The translations under genes were made by a program, and so were the position numbers. Of a DNA stretch of 64,000 nt, positions 18,252-26,887 are shown piece by piece; the first letter of the stretch is position 1, and the number at the start of each line of letters is the position of its first letter. The notes beneath the pieces were generated by a model. It was not told the DNA's origin and did not search any database. It was given only the letters and a program-made list of their open reading frames with translations. The stretch comes from Paenibacillus dauci (GTDB taxonomy: Bacteria > Bacillota > Bacilli > Paenibacillales > Paenibacillaceae), in contig NZ_KQ040798.1 in the NCBI RefSeq assembly GCF_000971985.1, positions 735,826 through 799,825 of the forward strand, written 5' to 3'.

Positions 18252-18955
18252 CCGGCAAACCCTCCTGATGTTGAAGATGTTCTGGTACGCGGCGGTTTGC
18301 GCTTGCGCAAAAACAGCTGGGCAGAGATTTTGGCGCACCACAGGGAGAACCCGGCAAAAATAATGCCCCAAACTACAGCAGGCAGTATAAATTGATACGC
18401 CAGACCGGTCGCATCCCCTGCAGCTGAAGGACTGGTAATCGCCATAATCAAAATAGTTAACGAGGACAACACTGATTCTTCCAGCGTCAAAAACATAATC
18501 AGCAGATAATAGCCGTTGCGCAGCCATTCGGGACTGATCAGCATCAGAATGCTTACAATAACAAATCCAATCAGCCAGATTACGCCGAACCCATGGTGCA
18601 CATACAGAATCAGCATAATGAGCGCAATAACCGCCGTTACGATAATGCCAACCCGCTGCTGCCGCTTGTGATAGAGATAAAATAGCCAGATCACGAACAG
18701 CGAGGAGCCCATATACCCTGCCAATCCAATCGGCAGTCCGCTCCATGCCGAGGTGATCATGGAATACGTCACTCCGCTATGATCTGCATTGAGTTCGATC
18801 CGGTTCACTCTCCCCGAGGTCATGAGCGTGACAATGGCATGGCAGAATTCATGAATCATCGTGTCCAGATTACGGAATAACGAAGAGAACGGGATCAGCC
18901 GGGTAAGCACTGCCGATCCAATGAGCAGGAGGATCAATTTAAGCCATTTGTTCAA
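18248..18955 (-). CDS. M50-family membrane metalloprotease-like protein
   Basis: 235 residues, about six membrane helices. HEFCH at residues 35-39 is the HExxH zinc motif in the first helical region, as in the M50B-like PF13398 group (yeast and bacterial M50 relatives). The C-terminus is basic (RKRKPPRTRTSS). Its stop overlaps the next gene by ATGA. The pairing with a cytoplasmic TIM-barrel protein is unusual; the substrate is unknown. Confidence 0.8.
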   Translation of the reverse strand: MNKWLKLILLLIGSAVLTRLIPFSSLFRNLDTMIHEFCHAIVTLMTSGRVNRIELNADHSGVTYSMITSAWSGLPIGLAGYMGSSLFVIWLFYLYHKRQQRVGIIVTAVIALIMLILYVHHGFGVIWLIGFVIVSILMLISPEWLRNGYYLLIMFLTLEESVLSSLTILIMAITSPSAAGDATGLAYQFILPAVVWGIIFAGFSLWCAKISAQLFLRKRKPPRTRTSSTSGGFAG

Positions 18956-19257
18956 TACTCCACATCCTTATATGCTTTTTCATTTTGTGCTGTCTATATA
19001 GGTAGCAGCTTTATATATAGTAGAAGCAGCTTCACAATTTGAAGGAACTGGTGCTGCACCAGAGTTTCTTTTATTTTAACGCTCGCTATCTTGCAATACA
19101 ATTGATCGCCAAATGCTTATTATTACCCATTTGCCTATTTATTGACGTCATCCTCTAAATTTCATCTTTCCGTCTAATTATTTTATAGACAATATATAAT
19201 ATTATCTATATTATATTAAATAAATGAGATGATAGTCTATTATGGGAGCTGAATAAC
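18956..19257. other. AT-rich divergent intergenic region
   Basis: No gene. Contains an AT-rich imperfect palindrome at 19184-19210 (TATAGA, then TCTATA as outer arms), about 50 nt before the GIY-YIG gene, which could be an operator or simply part of the promoter. Nothing else recognisable. Confidence 0.4.
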
Positions 19258-19623
19258 ATGAACCGTAGAAAAGAACTGCAAGAGCAGTACAAGGAAATAA
19301 AGACAGAAGCCGGTATCTATGAAGTACGCAATCTGCCGGAACAAAAAGTATGGGTGACGAGTACACCCAATCTGCGTACGATCAATGGTTCGCTATTCTC
19401 TCTGGAAATGGGCAGCTTTATTCACCGCGAGCTGCAGGCGGACTGGACACGTCTTGGCAAGGATCAGTTCGAGGTGAACATTCTGGAAGTGCTCAAGCCG
19501 CTGGAGAACCCGTATGATCGAATCAAGGACAAACTGCAGGATAAAGAAGAGGAATGGATCGAACGTTTTCGCAGTGAGGGCATGAATCTGTATCTTCCTC
19601 TTCAGAAAAATACATCGGTATGA
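19258..19623 (+). CDS. GIY-YIG nuclease family protein
   Basis: 121 residues. EAGIYEVRNLPEQKVWVTST (residues about 18-37) corresponds to the GIY...YIG core; the second motif is degenerate (WVTST in place of YVGSS), as in the small stand-alone Bacillus/Paenibacillus group. Later residues include FEVNILEVLKP, where the family has a Glu before the catalytic helix. Nuclease activity is therefore uncertain. GGGAGCTG precedes the ATG. The stop overlaps the next start as ATGA. Confidence 0.75.
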   Translation: MNRRKELQEQYKEIKTEAGIYEVRNLPEQKVWVTSTPNLRTINGSLFSLEMGSFIHRELQADWTRLGKDQFEVNILEVLKPLENPYDRIKDKLQDKEEEWIERFRSEGMNLYLPLQKNTSV

Positions 19624-20132
19624 TCCATCTCCATCAGGAACTGGAGCGAATCAGCGAAGTAGCTTTTTTCTCTTCACTGGGTCAGCCGCTGGCCGAGGAA
19701 TTTGCAGCCAAGCTGCAGCCCGAGCTGCCTTTTCTTCATTATATGCAGCTTCCGGATGTACAGGAGACTTTTGTACAGCCGACCTTGCCCGAATGGATCA
19801 AGCTGCAATCGGCTGTACGCTGGCTGCCCTCCTCTCCAACAGAACCAGACCCTTTCTACCCGGCGATGTCTGCCGATCCGCAGCTGCTGGATATCCGCAA
19901 ACAAATCTATCAGGCCGTACTTCGCCAGACCCGTACTGCCCGGCCGGATACCCTGAAATGCAGACCGCATGATTTCACCACAGCAGCACGCCAGGCTGCC
20001 GGTTATGCCTATCGCCAGTATGCCATGGAACGTTATTACGATCTCGGCAGCAGCTGGCAGAGAGTTATCCAACTGTATGAAGCAGGACACTGGCCAGCCG
20101 GTTATGCCAAGGACACACTCGTATGGATATAG
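19620..20132 (+). CDS. Protein of unknown function coupled to the GIY-YIG gene
   Basis: 170 residues starting in a 4-nt overlap with the preceding stop codon. Soluble, moderately acidic, with several aromatic-rich segments (FLHYMQLPDV, RQYAMERYYDLGSSW) and no recognised motif. Translational coupling to the GIY-YIG protein suggests a shared role. The operon is closed by a terminator at 20154. Confidence 0.75.
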   Translation: MIHLHQELERISEVAFFSSLGQPLAEEFAAKLQPELPFLHYMQLPDVQETFVQPTLPEWIKLQSAVRWLPSSPTEPDPFYPAMSADPQLLDIRKQIYQAVLRQTRTARPDTLKCRPHDFTTAARQAAGYAYRQYAMERYYDLGSSWQRVIQLYEAGHWPAGYAKDTLVWI

Positions 20133-20153
20133 TCATGGGACAACTAGATGTAT

Positions 20154-20193
20154 AAAAAAGGCAGAGACCGTGAATACGGCTTCTGCCTTTTTG
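20154..20193. terminator. Intrinsic terminator
   Basis: AAAAAAGGCAGA pairs with TCTGCCTTTTTG; an inner CCGT/ACGG pair extends the stem. Confidence 0.8.
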
Positions 20194-20440
20194 TGTGTAT
20201 GCAGCGATGATTGTTGCAGCTCTTTATGCCTACTGTAGTGACCGAATATTTATCTATCCCTTACTCTATATAGAGTGACTATGGGATTCATTGTTCTTGG
20301 CAGATTACCTTCTATTCACCTTTCTGACCGGGAAACTATGGTATACTTTTGGTCGAACTGCCGGAATAAGAAGACTCCGGCTGAGGAGTGTTACATACTT
20401 ATCTGACTGGTGCACACCGAGAGAGACAATATAGAAAGAA

Positions 20441-21370
20441 GTGAATTCCTTGTTTATAACTATCCTGTACAGCGTCGTACTGCCGATTATTGTACTGATT
20501 GTTGTCGGTTCGGTACTTCAGCGGATTTTTCAGCTGGATCTGTACACGCTATCCAAAATCAACTTTTACTGCATTACACCGGCGACCGTATTTATGAGCC
20601 TGTATCATTCCAATATGAATCCTGAGCTGCTGGGCAGTGTAGTACTGTTCTATGCCCTGTATATACTGATCCTGTATATTCTCGGCTCGCTCACTTCCCG
20701 GATTATGGGATACAAAGGTGGGAAAAAGGCTGCTTTTAACAACAGCATTATGCTGGATAACTCCGGCAATTACGGGCTGCCTGTCAATCAGCTTGTATTC
20801 AGTGGAGAACCACTGGCTGCGTCGATGCAGGCACTGATCATGTCCCTGCAGAGCCTGCTTACCTTTACCTATGGAGTTATCTCGATTCAGGGCTCCCGGC
20901 TGCAGGGCAACTATCGCAGCGTCATTATCGGATTCCTGAAAATGCCGGTACCCTATGCACTGGCACTTGGCCTGATCATGCATGCGCTCGCGATTCCGCT
21001 ACCGACTGTGCTCGCCCAGCCGCTCACCTATGCCCAGCAGTCCATGGTCGCGATCGCACTGATCACGCTCGGTGCGCAGATCGTCAAATATCCACTACGG
21101 CTCTATCGCAGTGATATCTATATCAGTATGGTGCTGCGACTGTTTGGCGGTCCATTGATCGGATTGATGCTGATTCTGCTGCTCGATATGCACGGGATTC
21201 CGGCACAGGCGCTCTTGATCGCATCCGCTATGCCTACAGGTGTAAATACATCGATTCTGGCAGAAGAATACCGTAATGAACCGGACTTTGCCGCCCAGAC
21301 GGTACTTATTTCGACGATTGTGAATGTATTTACCATTACGGCCGTAATTGCATTGTCCGGTCATTTATAG
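20441..21370 (+). CDS. AEC (auxin efflux carrier) family transporter
   Basis: 309 residues, about ten helices in two inverted halves. The N-terminus (LPIIVLIVVGSVLQRIF) and ITPATVFMSLYHS, plus NSIMLDNSGNYGLPV, are typical of AEC permeases such as YwkB/MdcF that export or exchange small organic acids. No ATG is available: either the GTG at 20441 or the TTG at 20450 is used; AGAAGTGA lies 5 nt before the TTG and favours it. The leader contains a GCCGGA/TCCGGC hairpin near 20361-20382. Confidence 0.85.
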   Translation: MNSLFITILYSVVLPIIVLIVVGSVLQRIFQLDLYTLSKINFYCITPATVFMSLYHSNMNPELLGSVVLFYALYILILYILGSLTSRIMGYKGGKKAAFNNSIMLDNSGNYGLPVNQLVFSGEPLAASMQALIMSLQSLLTFTYGVISIQGSRLQGNYRSVIIGFLKMPVPYALALGLIMHALAIPLPTVLAQPLTYAQQSMVAIALITLGAQIVKYPLRLYRSDIYISMVLRLFGGPLIGLMLILLLDMHGIPAQALLIASAMPTGVNTSILAEEYRNEPDFAAQTVLISTIVNVFTITAVIALSGHL

Positions 21371-21416
21371 CAGATATATGTCAATCAGCGATTAACATGA
21401 TAAAAGGAGGACGATA

Positions 21417-21695
21417 ATGAGTGACAGTTTTTTACTGTTAGTGGGAGCATTAGGCGGTTTTATATTTTATGCTGTACTTATAGGAGCTATTATTTTTATC
21501 ATCCAAAAACGATCGAAAACTCCCAATAAAATCAACCTGGTTCCCATTCTGCTTATCACTATGTTTTCTTTTTCAATATTGGCAATTAATCGATTAATGT
21601 ATGGTGGTTTCTATTTTGATATTTTACTGGCTTTGTATTTGACAGCAATTGTGGTGCTGTCTTTTAAGCTGATCCAGCAAATACGCAACAAATAA
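21417..21695 (+). CDS. Small membrane protein of unknown function
   Basis: 92 residues with three predicted helices (about 5-28, 40-58 and 65-85) separated by a KKRSKT-like basic loop (QKRSKTPNK). AAAGGAGG ribosome binding site 6 nt before the ATG. Located 46 nt after the AEC transporter gene and before a terminator, so probably cotranscribed. Not recognised. Confidence 0.7.
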   Translation: MSDSFLLLVGALGGFIFYAVLIGAIIFIIQKRSKTPNKINLVPILLITMFSFSILAINRLMYGGFYFDILLALYLTAIVVLSFKLIQQIRNK

Positions 21696-21714
21696 ATATT
21701 CTCTTTTCTCTAAG

Positions 21715-21781
21715 CCTTTTGAAATAGAAAGTAGGTAAGCATGATGGCTAATCTTCCCACTATTTCAAAGGGTCTTTTTTT
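21715..21781 (+). terminator. Intrinsic terminator
   Basis: CCTTTTGAAATAG (21715-21727) pairs with CTATTTCAAAGG (21760-21772), followed by GTCTTTTTTT. An inner GTAGG/CCCAC element extends the stem. Confidence 0.75.
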
Positions 21782-21958
21782 CCTTTCGCACAGATATTTG
21801 CTTCATAACCCTACCTTGGTTTAAAGTCATAGTATATGTCCTGCAGTACCATCCCGGCGTTAGACGTTTCTTTTCGGATGATCCATCCGGCTTGAAATCG
21901 GTTAACGTCCGATGACGTGCCGAGGAAATTACCAACCCACTAAGGAGTGAAGACCTCT

Positions 21959-22729
21959 ATGCTACGCCAACCGCGTAAAAATGTTGTATTTGTACTCGTA
22001 TGTGCAGCCTTGTTCCTGATCATCGCTGGCTGCGGTAACAACAATGGAACGAGCAGTTCCACTACGGGCCAGACCGGTACTTCCAACAGTACGGAAACAA
22101 ATGGCACTACCGGTTCGACTGGAACGACTGGTGACCAGAGCGGCTCTACAGCAACCGATACAGCGCAGACGCCATCCGCTACTGATAATTCCGCCGACTT
22201 CAAGCAGGCTAACGATCCTATCGTAACCGTCGAAATGGATGATGGCCAAAAGATTGAAATCGAGCTGTATCCCAAAGCAGCACCGAACAGTGTCAATAAC
22301 TTCATTTCCCTTGTTAAAAAAGGATTCTATGACGGTCTGACTTTCCATCGCGTTATCCCTGGCTTTATGATTCAGGGTGGCGATCCCAAGGGCGATGGCA
22401 CCGGTGATCCGGGCTACAGCATCCCAGGCGAATTCCAAGCTAACGGTGTACAGAATGACCTGAAGCACACGGCTGGCGTACTGTCGATGGCACGTTCCGA
22501 CGATCCGAATTCCGCCGGTTCCCAGTTCTTCCTGATGGTAGCCGATGCTCCGCATCTGGATGGAGGATATGCTGCATTTGGTAAAGTCATCAGTGGCATG
22601 GAAGAAGTCAACAAGATCGTCAACCTGCCAAAAGATATGAAAGACAAACCGAACACTCCTCCTGTCATGAAAAAGGTAACCGTGGATACCAAAGGTGTCG
22701 ATTATCCGGAACCCGAGAAAAGCAAATAA
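21959..22729 (+). CDS. Lipoprotein peptidyl-prolyl cis-trans isomerase, cyclophilin type
   Basis: 256 residues from the ATG at 21959, 11 nt after GGAG; the GTG at 21947 overlaps the ribosome binding site. Lipobox FLIIAGC (Cys25), then a Ser/Thr/Gly/Asn linker to about residue 75. The cyclophilin domain shows FHRVIPGFMIQGGDP, AGVLSMARS and GSQFFLMVADAPHLDGGYAAFGKV, with the catalytic Arg in FHRV. It should assist folding of exported proteins on the outer face of the membrane. Monocistronic with its own terminator. Confidence 0.93.
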   Translation: MLRQPRKNVVFVLVCAALFLIIAGCGNNNGTSSSTTGQTGTSNSTETNGTTGSTGTTGDQSGSTATDTAQTPSATDNSADFKQANDPIVTVEMDDGQKIEIELYPKAAPNSVNNFISLVKKGFYDGLTFHRVIPGFMIQGGDPKGDGTGDPGYSIPGEFQANGVQNDLKHTAGVLSMARSDDPNSAGSQFFLMVADAPHLDGGYAAFGKVISGMEEVNKIVNLPKDMKDKPNTPPVMKKVTVDTKGVDYPEPEKSK

Positions 22730-22742
22730 AAAGATTTATTCG

Positions 22743-22772
22743 ACCAGCGCTTTCCATAGCGCTGGTTTTTTT
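22743..22772 (+). terminator. Intrinsic terminator
   Basis: ACCAGCGCT, TTCCAT loop, AGCGCTGGT and TTTTTTT, 13 nt after the cyclophilin stop. Confidence 0.9.
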
Positions 22773-23010
22773 GATCCTTTCGGACCTGTGATGATTAGGT
22801 GAATCCATTCTTAGCGGCAGTATATAATACTTCCCTATGCACTATACCTTTCTTTGACAATACCCTTCTATAAAAAATGTCAATTTTTGTCGTTAAAATA
22901 CCGAAATTCTATTTAGAAACTTAGCTATATAGACGATATATATGTTATGCAATCCCACAAGAGCGCATACTACAGCAACCTCTGCTGAACCTATTGTTTA
23001 TCATATTTAA

Positions 23011-23100
23011 TCAGGGCAAATTCACTGAAAGGTGAAGACGCAAAGCCAAGGGTCTAAGGCATGATGGGCAGGGTCTTGCTAGGATAGCCGGTTGCCGATG
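23011..23100 (+). ncRNA. Cyclic di-GMP-I riboswitch (GEMM) aptamer
   Basis: The sequence carries the conserved GEMM parts in order: GGGCAAA, a GAAA tetraloop (CACTGAAAGGTG), GACGCAAAGCC, GGGTCTAAGGC, ATGATGG, and the closing GATAGCCGGTTGCC. GGCAA and TTGCC form the closing stem. It is the leader of the secreted protein gene at 23139 and should bind c-di-GMP. The expression platform appears to be translational (hairpin at 23118-23131). Confidence 0.95.
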
Positions 23101-23117
23101 AATACCTGATGCGGTAT

Positions 23118-23131
23118 GACTCGAAGGAGTC
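23118..23131 (+). promoter_or_regulatory. Ribosome-binding-site hairpin, likely riboswitch expression platform
   Basis: GACTC-GAAG-GAGTC is a perfect 5-bp hairpin that holds AAGGAG of the downstream gene in loop and stem. Directly before it, ATACC/GGTAT (23102-23117) can form another hairpin. Both follow the aptamer within 20 nt. No U-run follows, so translation rather than termination is probably switched. Confidence 0.55.
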
Positions 23132-23138
23132 CAACATC

Positions 23139-24023
23139 ATGAGAACAGCATATTATCGCCTACAATTGGGTATCCTCTGTATAGCATTACTACTGTGGCT
23201 AGGAGGATTCACGATGACACCCGCTTATGCTCAATCACCTCAAAAAGCAACCTGGCTGTGGAACACACAGTTGATTGTAAATTCTACAGCCAGTATTTTA
23301 TCTTTTGCAGCCAGCCAGAACGTTACCCTGATCTACCTGCAGGTCAATGCCGATCTGGATGCTAATGTATATCAACACTTTATCGCTGCTGCTTCTGCCC
23401 AAGGCATTACGGTGCAAGCACTTGATGGAGCCCCCTCTTGGGCGCTGGATTCCCGGCGTCATGAACTTCAGGCCACGCTTGACTGGATTACCACGTATCA
23501 ACAGGGCGCCTCTGCCGATGAGAAGTTCAGCGGTATCCATATCGATATCGAACCTTATCTGCTGCCCGAATGGCGCACCGATCAGTTAACCGTTATCGCA
23601 GGCTGGCAGCATAGTGTTGAGAGCGTCGTACAAGCTGCTCATTCGCTGCATATCCCCGCTTCCGCCGATATCCCGTTCTGGCTGCATACCCTGTTGACCG
23701 CAGACGAATCTGCAACGCTCAGCAGTTGGATGATGCAGCAGTACGATTCCATTACGATCATGGCTTACCGTGATAGTGCCTCCGGAATTTTGGATGTTGC
23801 CGAAGCCCAGCTGGCCGAGGGTGATGCTGTCGGTACACCCGTCTATGTAGGGGTGGAGACCAATCCTACAAGTGAGGGGAATACTATCACTTTTTATGAG
23901 GAAGGCGCCGCCTACCTAAACAACCAGCTCGCTCGTGTGACGAAGCAGGCGGGCAAGCACGACTCTTTTGCCGGTATCGCTGTCCATGATTATGCCGGTT
24001 GGTCGACACTGGTAAGCAAATAA
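23139..24023 (+). CDS. Secreted protein under c-di-GMP riboswitch control, TIM-barrel-like
   Basis: 294 residues from the ATG at 23139 (GAAGGAG 9 nt upstream). Signal peptide of about 34 residues ending TPAYAQS. The mature protein starts KATWLWNTQ and has strand-helix repeats: VTLIYLQVNAD, ITVQALDGAPSWALD, FSGIHIDIEPYLLPEW, IPASADIPFWLH, SITIMAYRDSA, and TPVYVGVETNP. DIEPY resembles the acidic motif of GH18-like barrels, so an enzyme acting on an extracellular polymer is plausible. c-di-GMP control fits a role at the surface or in biofilm or motility decisions. The exact family is not recognised. Confidence 0.8.
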   Translation: MRTAYYRLQLGILCIALLLWLGGFTMTPAYAQSPQKATWLWNTQLIVNSTASILSFAASQNVTLIYLQVNADLDANVYQHFIAAASAQGITVQALDGAPSWALDSRRHELQATLDWITTYQQGASADEKFSGIHIDIEPYLLPEWRTDQLTVIAGWQHSVESVVQAAHSLHIPASADIPFWLHTLLTADESATLSSWMMQQYDSITIMAYRDSASGILDVAEAQLAEGDAVGTPVYVGVETNPTSEGNTITFYEEGAAYLNNQLARVTKQAGKHDSFAGIAVHDYAGWSTLVSK

Positions 24024-24041
24024 ATAGTAGCGATTTACTAT

Positions 24042-24079
24042 CGAGACAGACGTTGTTTTCCGTTTGTCTCGTTTTTTTT
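24042..24079 (+). terminator. Intrinsic terminator
   Basis: CGAGACAGACG and CGTTTGTCTCG pair (one wobble) and are followed by TTTTTTTT. Confidence 0.85.
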
Positions 24080-24337
24080 ATATGGAGAATATGTGGAGGT
24101 ATTTTCATCCTTCATGGATATTTAATTTTTGGCCTTCTCGTATGCGACCAATTACTTACCTTTCTATCTTTGGAACCAATTCTTTCATTTGCAATATTCA
24201 CAATTTGACGATTTTGTAGTTTAATGCCGATTAATGTAACAAAAATGTTATGCAATAGTATCCATTTACGGAAGATTCATTCCTTCCTGTCTTGTTATGA
24301 TGAATACAGAAAATTGCAGGTAAGGAGCGTCTTATTC

Positions 24338-25063
24338 ATGTTACATAAGCAAAAATGGTTACTCGCACTACTCATCGCTGTACTTCTGATTCCTCAGACA
24401 GCGACCGCTGCCAAATCGCAGTCATCCGGCAGCAAAGCACATTCATCCAAAGTGATCTATCTGACCTTTGACGATGGACCGACTGCACATACGATGCAGC
24501 TGCTCGATATCCTCGACCAGTACAATGCCAAAGCGACTTTCTTTATGCTTGGACCGCATATGGAACACTTCCCGGCAGCGACCAAACGTATTGTCAAAGA
24601 AGGCAACGGACTTGGTCTCCATGGTGTAAGTCATGTAGTCAGCCAGTTCTACAGTTCTCCGTACAGCGCCTACAAGGAAATGAAGGGCGCCAACGAAAGT
24701 CTGTACAAAGTAACCGGCAAGTCTACGAGTCTGGTACGTACTCCTTATGGCAGCAAACCATATCTCAAAAAATCCTACCGGGATATTATGCTGAGCACCG
24801 GCGGCTTCCATCTGTGGGACTGGAACGTGGATTCCCTGGACTGGAAATACAAAAAAGATCACCAGAAGGTGTACAACAACATTATGACCCAGGTGAAATC
24901 AGTAGAACGTCGCGGAGCTACTCCGGTTATACTGATGCATGATCAACCTGCCACTCTCAAAGTACTGCCAAAAGTACTCAAAGAGCTCAAGGCAGAGGGT
25001 TATCATTTTGAAATATTGGATAAAAAAAATCATCCGCTGAACTTCTGGAACGACGAACGCTAA
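24338..25063 (+). CDS. Secreted polysaccharide deacetylase (NodB domain)
   Basis: 241 residues from the ATG at 24338, with AAGGAG upstream; the longer frame to 24224 lacks a site. Signal peptide ends around TATAA (residues 21-25). NodB motifs: TFDDGP (43-48), HGVSH (metal His pair), RTPYGS, DWNVDSLDW and ILMHD. It is a metal-dependent deacetylase of peptidoglycan or chitin-type glycan, of the PdaA/YjeA type. It has its own promoter region and terminator. The substrate cannot be decided from sequence alone. Confidence 0.92.
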   Translation: MLHKQKWLLALLIAVLLIPQTATAAKSQSSGSKAHSSKVIYLTFDDGPTAHTMQLLDILDQYNAKATFFMLGPHMEHFPAATKRIVKEGNGLGLHGVSHVVSQFYSSPYSAYKEMKGANESLYKVTGKSTSLVRTPYGSKPYLKKSYRDIMLSTGGFHLWDWNVDSLDWKYKKDHQKVYNNIMTQVKSVERRGATPVILMHDQPATLKVLPKVLKELKAEGYHFEILDKKNHPLNFWNDER

Positions 25064-25116
25064 GTTCTGCGATTGATTGCCGAACCTGTGGCGTATAACA
25101 TTCATACAGCGATACG

Positions 25117-25167
25117 AAAAGCCCCTGTCCGCAAGGAGATTGTACTCCTTTGGACAGGGGCTTTTTA
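25117..25167. terminator. Strong intrinsic terminator
   Basis: AAAAGCCCCTGTCC pairs with GGACAGGGGCTTTTT; an inner AAGGAG/CTCCTT pair extends the stem. Confidence 0.9.
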
Positions 25168-25282
25168 TATCGTTCTCCGGTTCACTCGTCTTCTGCCAAA
25201 TTCACTTTTGTCATGCAGGCAATTCCGGCTTATTGCTGGTATGATAAAATAAATCCAATTTATCGTACAAAGGAGCGTATTT

Positions 25283-25900
25283 ATGACAGAATCACAGCAG
25301 CCTGCAGCAGGATTTCCTCTGGTTACACGCGCTGACCGCGAGCGGCTTTATCGGCAAAAGGGACGTGTACTGTGGCTGACCGGATTGTCCGGATCAGGGA
25401 AATCCACTCTCGCTTTTGCACTGGAGCATGAGCTGTTCCTGCGTGGACAATCTTGTTATGTACTGGACGGGGACCGGGTACGGCAGGGACTGAACAGCGA
25501 TCTGGGCTTTGCTCCAGAAGATCGGCGCGAGAATCTTCGCCGCATGGGAGAAGTCGCCCGCATCCTGCTGGATGGTGGACAGATTGTTATCGCTGCACTG
25601 ATTTCCCCCCATGCTCCGGATCGGCAAATGGTACGGGACATGTTCCAGCCCGAAGACTTTTGCGAGATCTATGTGAACTGCTCTCTGGCAGCCTGTGAAC
25701 AGCGTGATCCCAAGGGATTGTACCAGCACGCCCGCAGCGGGGAGATTCCGCAGTTTACCGGGATCAGTGCTCCCTACGATGTACCCGAGCAGCCTGAATT
25801 GGTTATTAACACCGAGTTCCTGTCTGTAGAGGAATCGGTCATGCTGATTATGGAGACGCTGGAATTGTCAGGGGCAGCCAGTCTGAATATCTCTGGCTGA
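25283..25900 (+). CDS. cysC: Adenylylsulfate (APS) kinase
   Basis: 205 residues. P-loop GLSGSGKST, then YVLDGDRVRQGLNSDLGF, the APS-binding text of CysC, followed by RRENLRRMGEVARI and a lid region (DPKGLYQHARSGEIPQFTGI). It phosphorylates adenylylsulfate to PAPS in the cytosol. AAAGGAG ribosome binding site. No cysD/cysN/sat or PAPS reductase gene is adjacent, so it stands alone between the deacetylase and an AraC gene. Confidence 0.95.
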   Translation: MTESQQPAAGFPLVTRADRERLYRQKGRVLWLTGLSGSGKSTLAFALEHELFLRGQSCYVLDGDRVRQGLNSDLGFAPEDRRENLRRMGEVARILLDGGQIVIAALISPHAPDRQMVRDMFQPEDFCEIYVNCSLAACEQRDPKGLYQHARSGEIPQFTGISAPYDVPEQPELVINTEFLSVEESVMLIMETLELSGAASLNISG

Positions 25901-25922
25901 TTCGCTAAGATCAGCATCGTAT

Positions 25923-26765
25923 TCAATTCCAATACAGTCTGCGATACTCCGTAGGTGTCATCTTTTCACGGGTGAGAAATTGACGATTGAAGTAGCTGGC
26001 ACTGGGATAGCCGGCATCCTCGGCAATCTGCCCCACAGGGCGATCTGGCCGTTCCAATAACCACTGCTTGGCCATCTGCAAGCGGGAACGGGTAATGAAT
26101 TCCATTGGAGTCATCTCGACTACACTTTTGAACAGTCTGCAAAAATAATGTTCGCTCACCCCTGCCCGCTCCGCCCAATCCTGCAGGAGAAAAGGTTCGC
26201 AGGCCTGCTGCTGCATCTGTGGCAGCAGGCTCAGAATCCGGCCTTCCGCCTGACCCGCACGCCGATTCTTCAGCGGAACCGCCTGATGCACGAATTCGGC
26301 GAGCACCGCATAGGTCAGTGTCGATAATAGTGACGGATGCAGCATCCGGTGCTGCTCCGCTTCATTCAGCAGTGCCAGATGAGAGGCTTCCCAGCCTTCC
26401 CGCTGACGCAGTGTCCACAATAGATTGCGGTGAAATCCACGCTCAATCATATAATCATGCAGACGCTCTCCATAAAAATGCACCCAGCGCACATCCCACG
26501 GGTCATCCTGGCTGCTGTAATACCGCTGACGCTGATGCGGAAAATAAAGTACCGCCTGCCCGCTGCGCAGTTCATGTACCGTTCCCTCCACTTCCACATA
26601 TCCTTTACCGGCAGCTACATAATGTATATTAAAATTATTCAGTGCACCCTCTTCTCTCAACACGGAATGTTCCGGTTGATCATGATAATGCCCTACTGAT
26701 TCCGGCAGACAAAAATATGGCTGTTCCTGCAAAGTAAGCAGTACGGTCTGTCTAATCTTCCTCAT
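25923..26765 (-). CDS. AraC-family transcriptional regulator with N-terminal cupin
   Basis: About 280 residues. The N-terminal cupin (IHYVAAGKGYVEVEGTVHEL, YFPHQRQRYYS) is the likely sugar sensor. The C-terminal double helix-turn-helix shows WAERAGVSEHYFCRLFKSVV and IAEDAGYPSASYFNRQFLTR. The start is unclear: ATG 26765 directly abuts GAGAGG, and a TTG at 26780 has no site. Divergent from the aldo/keto reductase at 26888, which it may control. Confidence 0.88.
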   Translation of the reverse strand: MRKIRQTVLLTLQEQPYFCLPESVGHYHDQPEHSVLREEGALNNFNIHYVAAGKGYVEVEGTVHELRSGQAVLYFPHQRQRYYSSQDDPWDVRWVHFYGERLHDYMIERGFHRNLLWTLRQREGWEASHLALLNEAEQHRMLHPSLLSTLTYAVLAEFVHQAVPLKNRRAGQAEGRILSLLPQMQQQACEPFLLQDWAERAGVSEHYFCRLFKSVVEMTPMEFITRSRLQMAKQWLLERPDRPVGQIAEDAGYPSASYFNRQFLTREKMTPTEYRRLYWN

Positions 26766-26887
26766 CCTCTCTAATGACAATATTGTGTTAACCTATTCAA
26801 TATATTATCATTTCCAAGCCTTTTTGAATTCATTATAATCACAACATACAGGTAATCGATTCCTCATACGAAAGGAAGATATAAGAC

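Noticed and set aside
16887-18746. Extended 619-residue form of the barrel protein
   Set aside because: The extra N-terminal part is out-of-frame reading of the M50 gene; AGGAGGG and the ATG at 18251 mark the real start.
21834-21958. Possible riboswitch in the leader of the cyclophilin lipoprotein gene
   Set aside because: Small hairpins such as CGGATGATCCATCCG are visible, but no known aptamer pattern could be matched.
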